23,631 nucleotides of DNA from the NCBI GenBank assembly GCA_050331115.1, contig JBHJHD010000164.1:1-23631 (forward strand). The letters are read 5' to 3'. The position numbers and the translations under genes were made by a program. Of this stretch, positions 8,194-15,220 are shown piece after piece. The notes under the pieces are model-generated. The model was not told the DNA's origin, did no database searches, and was given only the letters and a program-made list of their open reading frames with translations. Position 1 is the first letter of the stretch. Every line of letters begins with the position of its first letter. This stretch comes from JBCCAG01 sp050331115. Its GTDB lineage: Bacteria; Cyanobacteriota; Cyanobacteriia; CAKZMO01.

Positions 8194-9960
8194 TTAGCGG
8201 CCTGCCGTAGACCCCTCTACAGACTCATCGGTAGCCCGTTCGGGCTCACTTTGGGGCTCACCTTGAGGCTCGTTTTGGCAGTCAAGACAGCCCTGCCGCC
8301 ACAGAAGGCGGTAGGGCGCTTGCTCTAGCTGCCGGATGCCGCCTGCCTGCAGGTAGGGTCTATAGTCTTCCGCTTCAGCCAGGTGGACCTGGAAAAACGA
8401 TAGGCTCAGCATCTGGTGATAGGTTTCGGTAATCGGTTTGATCGTCTCCCAGGCGATCGCCTGATTGGTGAGCCGATTGACCACATCTAGGGTCAGCCGG
8501 GCGTGGGGTAGCCCTTGGGTAATCACGAGGTAGCGATCGCTCGAGGTGCCCGCCTCAGCTGTAAGCCACGAGAATCCCGGCAGCTGCTCAATGGGCAGCG
8601 GCGTCAGCACGTCGTATTCCGTGGCCTCCCAAAACACCGGCCCCTCCACCTGGGCCAGCCCCTGGGGGCCGTAGAGGCTGCGGCCAAAGGGCACAAAGAC
8701 ATAGATCGCCTGGATGCGCTCGTCTTGGAGCGCCACCTGCGTCGGCGGCAGCTCTAGCGCCCGGCACTGATAGAGCAAAGAGATATTGAATAGCCCCGAC
8801 CGCGTGGCGCAGGCCTGGCGTAAATGGTCGCGGTCGATGGTGGCTCCCGCTAGCGCCAGGGCCGTCGTGCCGCCAAAAGAGTAGCCAAACACCCCCGCAC
8901 GCTCGGGGGCGAGGCGATCGCCAAAGCGCTCTCCATTAAGGCGCGTCAGCTCGTCGAGCAAAAAGCTCACGTCTAGGGGCCGGTCCACATACTCCGCCGC
9001 CTCAAAGTTCTCGGTGTGGATGCCCTGGTAAAACTCCTGCAGCCGCTGGCGATCGCTGCCGGGGTGGTCGAGCATGGCCACCGCGAACCCGTGGGAGGCC
9101 AGGTGGAGGGCGAGCTCGTCGAAGCGGCTGCGTCTGGCCCCTAGGCCGTTAGAGATGACGATTACCGGCAGCTGGCCCAGCTGGTCGTCGGGCGTATAGA
9201 CGGCGTCGGGCGTATAGACATCGACCCCGAAGCGGCGATCGCGGCTGGCGTCGTAGAGGGTCAGCGTTTGGACGGTAGTGCTGCTGCCGCCCGTCTGTCG
9301 GGGGTCAGGAAGGGAGCTGAGATCGCCGGCAGGAGGGACGGCGTCTTCAGCGAGCTGCGCCATGGCGTCCTGGGACTGCGCCAGCAGGCCGCCGACGTCG
9401 CGGGCGATGCCCAAGGCGTAGCCGATATCGATGCGAATATCGGTGGGAAAGGCCTCTAGGACATTGAGCAGCGTCAGCCCTTCCGGGTCCGCGGACGCCA
9501 GGGTGAGCGCCGCCCGCAGACCGTATAGGCCATTCTTCCCGGACTCGGTGCGCACCAGCTTCCCCGCTTCGGTGAGCAGCTGCCGCCCCGAGGACGTATA
9601 GGAGAAGCGGTTGACCAGCACCGCATCCACGTCGTAGCGGGCCTGGAGGGCCGCGCGGACTTGGTCGCTCTGCCCAGCGCCCAGCCGCGTCAGCAGGGTC
9701 TGCAGCCAGCCGTCTGCCTCCCCCGTCTCGGCAAAGGTCTCTAGGTCTTGCCGCGTGATGGAGAAGCCGAAGGGACCGTACTGAAAGCGGATGCGCTCGG
9801 CGGCCTCGGCGGGCGGCATGGCGGTAAACGCGGCCAGCAGCCCGAGAGTCGCTGCGCCGACGGCCGTTCTGCAACGAGTCAGCCATTTTTGAGGGGCTGC
9901 CATCGGTCGGAAATAGGGCAAACTGGGCATGCGGTGAGATGTAGATTTGGGTGAAGGCAT
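8194..9960 (-). CDS. Secreted alpha/beta hydrolase with N-terminal DUF1400 domain
   Basis: 588 aa. In-frame Met codons at residues 11 and 20 are alternative starts; from Met20 the protein begins with a clean signal peptide ending near AEAA-ERIRF. DUF1400, a cyanobacterial domain of secreted lipase/esterase-like proteins, covers about residues 56-185. The hydrolase domain follows, with an oxyanion region PVIVISNGLG, the acidic strand MLDHPGS, and the nucleophile elbow GYSFGG with Ser361. GLPHARLT is a candidate for the catalytic histidine. The C-terminus is a Glu/Pro-rich low-complexity tail (QGEPQSEPE). Residues 248-259 are a VYTPDA/VYTPDD duplication. A lipase/esterase or dienelactone-hydrolase-like activity is expected; the substrate is unknown. 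Confidence 0.88.
   Translation of the reverse strand: MPSPKSTSHRMPSLPYFRPMAAPQKWLTRCRTAVGAATLGLLAAFTAMPPAEAAERIRFQYGPFGFSITRQDLETFAETGEADGWLQTLLTRLGAGQSDQVRAALQARYDVDAVLVNRFSYTSSGRQLLTEAGKLVRTESGKNGLYGLRAALTLASADPEGLTLLNVLEAFPTDIRIDIGYALGIARDVGGLLAQSQDAMAQLAEDAVPPAGDLSSLPDPRQTGGSSTTVQTLTLYDASRDRRFGVDVYTPDAVYTPDDQLGQLPVIVISNGLGARRSRFDELALHLASHGFAVAMLDHPGSDRQRLQEFYQGIHTENFEAAEYVDRPLDVSFLLDELTRLNGERFGDRLAPERAGVFGYSFGGTTALALAGATIDRDHLRQACATRSGLFNISLLYQCRALELPPTQVALQDERIQAIYVFVPFGRSLYGPQGLAQVEGPVFWEATEYDVLTPLPIEQLPGFSWLTAEAGTSSDRYLVITQGLPHARLTLDVVNRLTNQAIAWETIKPITETYHQMLSLSFFQVHLAEAEDYRPYLQAGGIRQLEQAPYRLLWRQGCLDCQNEPQGEPQSEPERATDESVEGSTAGR
9187..9219 (-). repeat. 18 bp in-frame duplication inside the DUF1400 hydrolase gene
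   Basis: GTCGGGCGTATAGAC occurs at 9187-9201 and again at 9205-9219, an 18 bp period encoding VYTPDA then VYTPDD at the linker entering the hydrolase domain. Confidence 0.85.
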
Positions 9961-10059
9961 AGGGGCTTTTAAAGATTCGGTCTGCTGAGGGCACCTCGAT
10001 TAGCAATATCCAATCAAGCCTAGCCTAGCCTCGAATTACCGTAATGAGGCGATCGTTAG

Positions 10060-10701
10060 CTAGCGCGGCGAAATTTGAGGGAGCGACGCCTGGGGGGTTC
10101 TGCTGAGCACCCGAGGAAGGACCTCCTGGTAAATTGGATTCGCGATCGACAAGCCGCCCTGAGGGCTCATGCGACACAGCCCCAAATCAATCAAAAACTG
10201 AATATCATCATGGGGGATATCGCCCAGCTCCCGCCCCGCCAAAATAGGCTGGATGAAGTCAAAGTAAACGCCCGCGCGATCGCATCAGCTTCACGGCGAT
10301 CGCTCCGCCCACTCGCTCAGCGCCAGACCAACCCCCTGCCTCGGCGAAGTCTGCTGCCAGTCGGGCGGCTGAAGGTCGGCGGGCAGTCGAAACTTGGCGG
10401 CGTTTCGCCAGGCGGTAAGGATAGCAGCTTCGGCAGCGCCAGGGTCGTGGGGAAACGCTGCGCCCACTTCGACAGAAAGCATCACGGCCGCATGGTCTCC
10501 GCTGGCTGTGAGCTGCTGCGCTAAGGCCAGCATGGCCGTCGTTTTACCGGTTTGGCGGGGCGCGTGAATTACGAAGTAGCCCTGCTGGTCAATGAGCCGC
10601 GTGAGTTCAGGAAGACAGGCCAGCGGCGAGAGCATATAGTGGATGTCAGCTTTGCAGGGGCCAGCAGTGTTGAACCGCTTAAGCATAGAGGCAAGAGGCA
10701 C
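10060..10701 (-). pseudogene. Decayed AAA-type ATPase, internally deleted and C-terminally truncated
   Basis: The first 136 codons (10701-10294) look like the start of a cyanobacterial AAA-like ATPase with an intact Walker A region APRQTGKTTAM, then end at TGA, AGC, TGA. The same frame resumes with FDFIQPILAGRELGDIPHDD and continues to VLPRVLSRTPQASLPQISPR before a stop at 10060. From memory of this family, the first block should be followed by a Walker B/sensor region of well over 100 residues that is missing here, and QASLPQIS should lead into a nuclease-like C-terminal domain that is also absent. Two HIP1 octamers (10276-10283 and 10296-10303) flank the stop codons at the junction. A working ATPase is unlikely without Walker B. 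Confidence 0.75.
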
Positions 10702-10741
10702 GTGAGGGCAGTTTTTCTAATCTTACGAGACGATAGCAAAG

Positions 10742-11659
10742 ATGCCTTCCTTGCTGATCATGAAACAACTACTAATACCGATGGCGATCGCCCTGAAGCA
10801 ACAGGCCTGGGCCATCGTTACCGGGCTGAGCCTCGCCATCGCGCTCTACGGTCTAGCAGCCCTAGCGCTGCGGCGCTACCAAACCCGGTTCATCTTCCGG
10901 CCTTCTGCCACCCTCAATGCGACCCCCGCCGCTGCCCAGCTCGCCTACGAAGAGATTTGGCTTCCCGTGGGGGAGGGGCAAGTACACGGCTGGTGGATTC
11001 CAGCAGCGGCCGCACCCGCAAGCCGCGCGCAGACTACTCCTGCGCCCGCCATTCTCTATCTACACGGCAACGGCAGTAACCTAGGCGATCTGGTCAATCG
11101 CGCCCGGCGGTTTCACCAGTGGGGATACAGCATACTGCTCATCGACTATCGAGGCTATGGGCGCAGCTCAGGGCCTTTTCCCAACGAGGCGCGGGTCTAC
11201 GAAGATGCAGAGACGGCCTGGCAATACCTCAGCCAGCAGGTCGCGGCCGACCGCATCGTCATCTATGGCCGCTCCATCGGCGGGGCGATCGCCATCCATC
11301 TAGCGGCCCAGCACCCCGACGCTGCCGGGCTGATCTTAGAGAGTTCGTTCACCTCGATGGCAGCCGTCGTTGAGCAATCACCGGTAGGCCTCGTCTTCCC
11401 GGCTGACCGGCTAGTTACCCAGCGATTCGACTCCCTCTCGAAAATCCGCTCGCTGCCAACGCCCCTGCTCCTGCTGCACGGTACCGCCGACGCCATCGTA
11501 CCGCCCGAGATGAGCCAAGCCCTGCACGACGCGGCCTCCGGCCCCAAAGCCCTCGTCTGGATTGACGGGGCTGACCACAACGACGTGCCTGAAACGGGAG
11601 GCGATCGCTATGCCGAGGCCATTCAGACCTTTGTCGCCGAGTGGACTACGGCGCAGTGA
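10742..11659 (+). CDS. Membrane-anchored alpha/beta hydrolase, BEM46/YfhR-like
   Basis: 305 aa. An N-terminal hydrophobic segment at about residues 22-43 (WAIVTGLSLAIALYGLAALAL) should anchor it to a membrane. The hydrolase core has the oxyanion motif HGNGSN (108-113), DYRGYGRSSG, the nucleophile elbow GRSIGG with Ser178, Asp250 in HGTADAIVP and His279 in GADHND: a complete Ser-Asp-His triad. The order and spacing match the BEM46/YfhR group of serine hydrolases, whose substrates are mostly unknown. A second in-frame ATG at residue 7 (10760) is an alternative start; neither has a strong ribosome-binding site. The glycosyltransferase gene begins 43 bp downstream on the same strand, so the two may be cotranscribed. 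Confidence 0.88.
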   Translation: MPSLLIMKQLLIPMAIALKQQAWAIVTGLSLAIALYGLAALALRRYQTRFIFRPSATLNATPAAAQLAYEEIWLPVGEGQVHGWWIPAAAAPASRAQTTPAPAILYLHGNGSNLGDLVNRARRFHQWGYSILLIDYRGYGRSSGPFPNEARVYEDAETAWQYLSQQVAADRIVIYGRSIGGAIAIHLAAQHPDAAGLILESSFTSMAAVVEQSPVGLVFPADRLVTQRFDSLSKIRSLPTPLLLLHGTADAIVPPEMSQALHDAASGPKALVWIDGADHNDVPETGGDRYAEAIQTFVAEWTTAQ

Positions 11660-11680
11660 GCCAGCTGAGATGCCGTATTA

Positions 11681-11700
11681 TGGCCTGAGCTGATAGGCCA
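11681..11700 (+). other. Small hairpin just before the glycosyltransferase start
   Basis: TGGCCT (11681-11686) pairs with AGGCCA (11695-11700) across an 8 nt loop. It ends 2 nt before the ATG at 11703 and contains the only AGG that could act as a Shine-Dalgarno. Confidence 0.4.
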
Positions 11701-11702
11701 CC

Positions 11703-13448
11703 ATGACTATGACTCGCACAAAACCAGCCCTCCCGCAGCGCCACCTCTGGGCCACCGCTATGCTGTGTTTGATTGGGTTGGGGATACTGTTTCGGGTAGC
11801 CAACCTGGGCCAAGCGGTGTACTGGGTGGACGAGGTGGCGACCTCCATGCGCGTCGCAGGCTACACCTACGGCGAGGTCATCCAGCAGGTGGTGCGTCAG
11901 CCCCTCACCGCCGCTGACCTGCTGCAGTTCCAGCGCCTGCGGCCCAACGCCTCGTGGCCCGGCCTGCTCAGCGTTCTAGCGCAAAGCCCCGAGCATGCGC
12001 CTCTTTATTTTGTGCTGATGCGGCTGTGGGCCGAGCGGTTCGGCACCTCCGTTGCGGCCATGCGCAGCCTTTCTGTGGTGTTCAGCGTTATGGCGCTTCC
12101 CGCTATGTATTGGGTCTGCGACAGCCTGTTTGAGCTCAAGCCTTCGCCAAACAAGCGCTCTGTGGGCTGGACCAGCAAGCGCTCTGTGGGCTGGACCAGT
12201 AGGCGCTCCCTAAGCAGCCCCGTGGCCTGGACCGCCACGGGGCTGCTGGCCATCTCCCCCTTCTTTGTGGCCTACGCCCAGGAGGCAAGGCCCTACAGCC
12301 TGTGGGTACTGCTGCTGCTGCTGACGCTGGGGACGCTGTGGCGATCGCTCCAGTCGAACCAGCCGCTAGCCTGGGTGAGCTATACTCTGGCGCTGATTTT
12401 GAGCCTGTACACTTCCCTTCTCACGCTGCTAGTGGTGCTGGGGCAGGGGCTAGCGGTGGTCCTCTTTCATCCCCGGCGGCGGGTCTATCTGCTGGCGACG
12501 GCAGCAGCCCTAATAGCGCTGCTGCCCTGGGGATGGGTAGTGGTGACCCACTGGCAGGTATTGCAGAGCAACACCGTCTGGATGCGGGAGCCGATGCCCC
12601 TATGGGCAATTTTGGGAATCTGGCACTACAGCTTGGCGGTGCTGTTCTTTGATGTACCGGTGGCGGCGGGCCAGCCTGCGCTCTTAGGGCTGCAAATGGC
12701 GATCGCGACAGGTGTTGTGGCCCTAATGGGCCACGCAACGCATCAGCTGGCGCGCCAGACCCCAACGAGGTTGGGGTGGCTCTTAGCGCTAGGATCTCTG
12801 TCAACCCCAGCAGCGCTGCTGCTCATTGATCTAGTGCGCAGCGGACAGGCGGCGGCAACCCCCCGCTACCTGATTCCCACGCAGCTCGGGGCGCTGATCG
12901 CGGTAGCTTACTGCCTGAGCCGCGTTCTGATCTGGTCTCGCCAAAGGCGAGGTACCCCGTCCCGCTTCTGGCGATGTGTCGCGGCGCTGCTGCTGTCCAT
13001 CAGCCTAGCGTCTTGCCTGATTGGCCTCACCCACGCCTCCAACTACCAAAAAAGCCGCAACCGCAGTAATCCGGCCATCATCTCAGTTGTCAATCAGTCG
13101 CCATCACCCCTGCTGATTGCCGAGGCGGACCATGTTCAGGACCTAATTTCTTTGAGCTATGGCCTGGCTCCCGATGTTGACATTTACATTGCGCCTCCCC
13201 GAAGCCCCGCAGCAGATGCAGCGGTGAACCGCCCCCCGGACTCCCTGGAGGGCTGGCTGGCAGCAACCCTGCGCCGCGAGGCAGATCGACTCACTCCCAA
13301 CAGTGGCCCGGTCTTTATCTTTACGCCTTCTGAAACCATGAAGCGCGCGGTGCAGCAAAACCAAGGGGTACTGCGTCCGGTCTACCAACCCGTGAGGCTG
13401 ATTTCCAGTGAACTGGGGCTAGAGCTTTGGCGGCTCGAATTTTTGTGA
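11703..13448 (+). CDS. GT39-like polytopic membrane glycosyltransferase
   Basis: 581 aa integral membrane protein with about ten hydrophobic segments. After the first segment comes YWVDEVATSM (Asp43-Glu44), the acidic motif of GT-C enzymes of the ArnT/PMT type. EHAPLYFVLMRLW (97-109) resembles the HPPLYY motif and AQEARPYSL (192-200) the QEAR motif of the same superfamily. These enzymes move a sugar from a polyprenyl-phosphate donor on the outer face of the membrane. The soluble C-terminal part has no recognisable domain. The hydrophilic loop at 147-172 carries an eight-residue duplication (KRSVGWTS twice), followed by a 14 bp perfect inverted repeat. Acceptor and sugar are unknown. Confidence 0.83.
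   Translation: MTMTRTKPALPQRHLWATAMLCLIGLGILFRVANLGQAVYWVDEVATSMRVAGYTYGEVIQQVVRQPLTAADLLQFQRLRPNASWPGLLSVLAQSPEHAPLYFVLMRLWAERFGTSVAAMRSLSVVFSVMALPAMYWVCDSLFELKPSPNKRSVGWTSKRSVGWTSRRSLSSPVAWTATGLLAISPFFVAYAQEARPYSLWVLLLLLTLGTLWRSLQSNQPLAWVSYTLALILSLYTSLLTLLVVLGQGLAVVLFHPRRRVYLLATAAALIALLPWGWVVVTHWQVLQSNTVWMREPMPLWAILGIWHYSLAVLFFDVPVAAGQPALLGLQMAIATGVVALMGHATHQLARQTPTRLGWLLALGSLSTPAALLLIDLVRSGQAAATPRYLIPTQLGALIAVAYCLSRVLIWSRQRRGTPSRFWRCVAALLLSISLASCLIGLTHASNYQKSRNRSNPAIISVVNQSPSPLLIAEADHVQDLISLSYGLAPDVDIYIAPPRSPAADAAVNRPPDSLEGWLAATLRREADRLTPNSGPVFIFTPSETMKRAVQQNQGVLRPVYQPVRLISSELGLELWRLEFL
12153..12210 (+). repeat. 24 bp in-frame tandem repeat in the GT39-like gene
   Basis: Units at 12153-12176 and 12177-12200 differ at one base (final C or T), and a 10 bp partial third copy follows. 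Each encodes KRSVGWTS in a predicted loop. Confidence 0.9.
12213..12247. repeat. Perfect 14 bp inverted repeat inside the GT39-like gene
   Basis: AGCAGCCCCGTGGC (12213-12226) and GCCACGGGGCTGCT (12234-12247) are exact complements around the 7 nt loop CTGGACC. It begins 3 bp after the partial third copy of the 24 bp tandem repeat and stays in frame (SSPVAWTATGLL). Confidence 0.85.
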
Positions 13449-13549
13449 GCCAAACGCTTCAAAGCAAAGCTATACGAAGGTTTTCAGCTTGGCGACGCGC
13501 GCCCTTGAAAGCCAGCGTAGACTATGGCCGCCGCGACAACAGTGCTTCA

Positions 13550-13568
13550 CGGGGCCGATCTAGCCCCG
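13550..13568. terminator. Hairpin between convergent genes, possible terminator
   Basis: CGGGGC (13550-13555) pairs with GCCCCG (13563-13568) around a 7 nt loop, between the convergent GT39-like and TPR genes. The downstream T tract (GCGATTTTAG) is displaced and weak, so termination is only suggested by position. Confidence 0.3.
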
Positions 13569-13581
13569 GCTTAAAGCGATT

Positions 13582-13926
13582 TTAGTTCTCGGCAGCGAGG
13601 CGGCAAGGGACGCTATCGAGCACTTTAATGAGCGTTGAAGCTTCTTGGTAGCAGCGATGTGACGCCTGAATTTCGCCTAGGTTCCAGTAGCAGAGCCCTA
13701 ACCATCTGAACAGCCGCTGCTCAGCCTGCAGATCTCCTAGGGCAGTCCACATGGAAAGTGAAGACTTCAAGTAAGACGCGGCGGTGTCGTAGCTGCCTTG
13801 CTCATAATGGGTTAGCCCGGCTGTCTGTAGCAAGATGGCTCGAGTCTGTTGCTCGCGAATAGTAGAGGATCTGTTGGCAGCTTTAACGGCTTCTCGAGAT
13901 CGGAGCCGGTCGATTAAGTTTTTCAT
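13582..13926 (-). CDS. Small tetratricopeptide-repeat protein
   Basis: 114 aa from the ATG at 13926 (MKNLIDRL); an ATG three codons earlier at 13935 is equally possible. An upstream extension of the frame to 14175 exists but reads like noncoding sequence. The body holds two or three helical hairpins of TPR type: LLQTAGLTHYEQGSYDTAASYLKSS, then LFRWLGLCYWNLGEIQASHRCYQEA, both written here only by their key pattern of G-Y-A residues (short pieces HYEQGSYDTA and YWNLGEIQAS). No signal peptide or catalytic motif is seen, so it is probably a cytoplasmic adaptor. It is divergent from the DUF928 gene with a 0.5 kb gap. A cut-down relative of the TPR part of TPR-CHAT proteins is possible. Confidence 0.6.
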   Translation of the reverse strand: MKNLIDRLRSREAVKAANRSSTIREQQTRAILLQTAGLTHYEQGSYDTAASYLKSSLSMWTALGDLQAEQRLFRWLGLCYWNLGEIQASHRCYQEASTLIKVLDSVPCRLAAEN

Positions 13927-13935
13927 GGGAGTCAT

Positions 13936-14430
13936 CTCTTTCAGGTTTGGTGAGATATTGGCGATTTTCTTTGTCGTACAGCAATTGCCAGATTGGCAGA
14001 ACATTGCACCGTACCCTGCCGCCTGGCGGACGCTATACCAGGCGCTAGCGTTGCCCAAGATTTGCAATCCCTGTGGCGAAACTCCTGCCGTGGTTTGAGT
14101 TGAGTTAAGCGTAAAAATTTTGGTGTGCAAAATCGCTACCGAGCTAAGCCAAGCTGCTTTAAGTAAATGGGACAATCTATCGGAAAATTTCTTCGGAGGT
14201 GGTTACAGAAACCTGATCGCTTTGCTTACGCCTGCCCAAACGACCCAGGGCTTACCGAATAACGCCATGGCAGTTTTCAGCAAGACAGATGGCAGGATTT
14301 AGAACAAAGAATGGATGGAATTTGTCGTGCGCCGCCTGCTTCCGGTCGACACGATATAGGAGAGTATCCCCAAGCGGTAGACTGTGCCCACCTGCTCACC
14401 AACCCGCCCTTTAGACCAAAGGTATCGCCC
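13936..14430. other. Intergenic gap of 0.5 kb between divergent TPR and DUF928 genes
   Basis: No supported gene on either strand: the open frames that enter it are unconserved-looking extensions of the flanking genes. It should hold both divergent promoters, but I see no convincing -35/-10 pair. Confidence 0.5.
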
Positions 14431-15213
14431 ATGAACCGACCAGCATATTTCCAAAAGTCGGCGTATGCCCTAGCGACCCTGAGCTCAATAGCTGTATTGA
14501 TGGCGACCGGCACCGCTGCGATCGCAGGCTACGTACCCCCACAGGGTCGCACTGCCCCCCGCTCCGGCGCTAACAGCACCAATATCTCTCGGGGCGGCGA
14601 CTGCTCTTCTGCCGCAACCTCGGGCATCGTGCCTCTTGCCCCCCAGTCCCACATTGGGCAAGCGACCTCAGCGCAGCCCGCTTTCGTCTGGTTTACCCCA
14701 GAGACAGGCGCGGAGCGAACAATTGAGTTTCGCCTAGCTAAGCACTTGCCCGAGGGCGGGTTCGAGGTGGTTTATGCCACAGAATTTAGCTCTGACGAGC
14801 GCGGTCCCTCTGGCGTCATGACCTTGGCGCTGAGCGAGACGGACGTTCGTCTGTCTCCCGAAGCGATGTACCGTTGGCAGGTGGTGCTGGTATGCAACCC
14901 CAATCGTCCCTCAGAGTCCCTCGTTGCCGAGGCTGACGTAGCCGTCGTCGAGGGGGCTACCCACCTAGAAATAGCGCTGTCAACGACAGCTGACGCCAGC
15001 GAAAAAGCCAATCGCTATGCCGAAGCAAGCTTCTGGTACGACGCCCTAGAGGTGGCGATCGCCGACGGCCCCGACGGGTTGGCCGCGCTGACGCTGCTGG
15101 AGGATTTGGCCGCCATTGAACAGCAGGCAGAGACACAAGCCCAAGCGGAAGACCCAGCCCCCGAAAATGCCTACAGCGATCGCCTCCGTGAGGTAATCGA
15201 GGCTATGCGCTAG
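14431..15213 (+). CDS. DUF928 domain-containing secreted protein
   Basis: 260 aa from the ATG at 14431, chosen because AAAGG lies 8 nt upstream and because MNRPAYFQKSAYALATL with the following hydrophobic run forms a signal peptide ending near AIAG. An earlier in-frame ATG at 14311 would bury that signal. The mature part has the DUF928 features FVWFTPETG, the acidic/hydrophobic EFRLAK segment and YRWQVVLVCNP. A helical C-terminal half contains ASFWYDALEVA. DUF928 function is unknown; it is a cyanobacterial family that I recall being found near CHAT-TPR and haemagglutinin-like genes, as here. The gene is convergent with the CHAT gene, with 7 bp between stops. Periplasmic location is inferred. 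Confidence 0.85.
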   Translation: MNRPAYFQKSAYALATLSSIAVLMATGTAAIAGYVPPQGRTAPRSGANSTNISRGGDCSSAATSGIVPLAPQSHIGQATSAQPAFVWFTPETGAERTIEFRLAKHLPEGGFEVVYATEFSSDERGPSGVMTLALSETDVRLSPEAMYRWQVVLVCNPNRPSESLVAEADVAVVEGATHLEIALSTTADASEKANRYAEASFWYDALEVAIADGPDGLAALTLLEDLAAIEQQAETQAQAEDPAPENAYSDRLREVIEAMR

Positions 15214-15220
15214 CAGGCTA

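Noticed and set aside
10075..10524. A 149-codon plus-strand open frame
   Set aside because: It lies antisense over the ATPase pseudogene, whose minus-strand translation has clear family motifs; the plus frame shows none.
13927..14175. N-terminal extension of the small TPR protein
   Set aside because: The extra 83 codons lack TPR pattern, and their composition looks noncoding; starts at 13926/13935 fit better.
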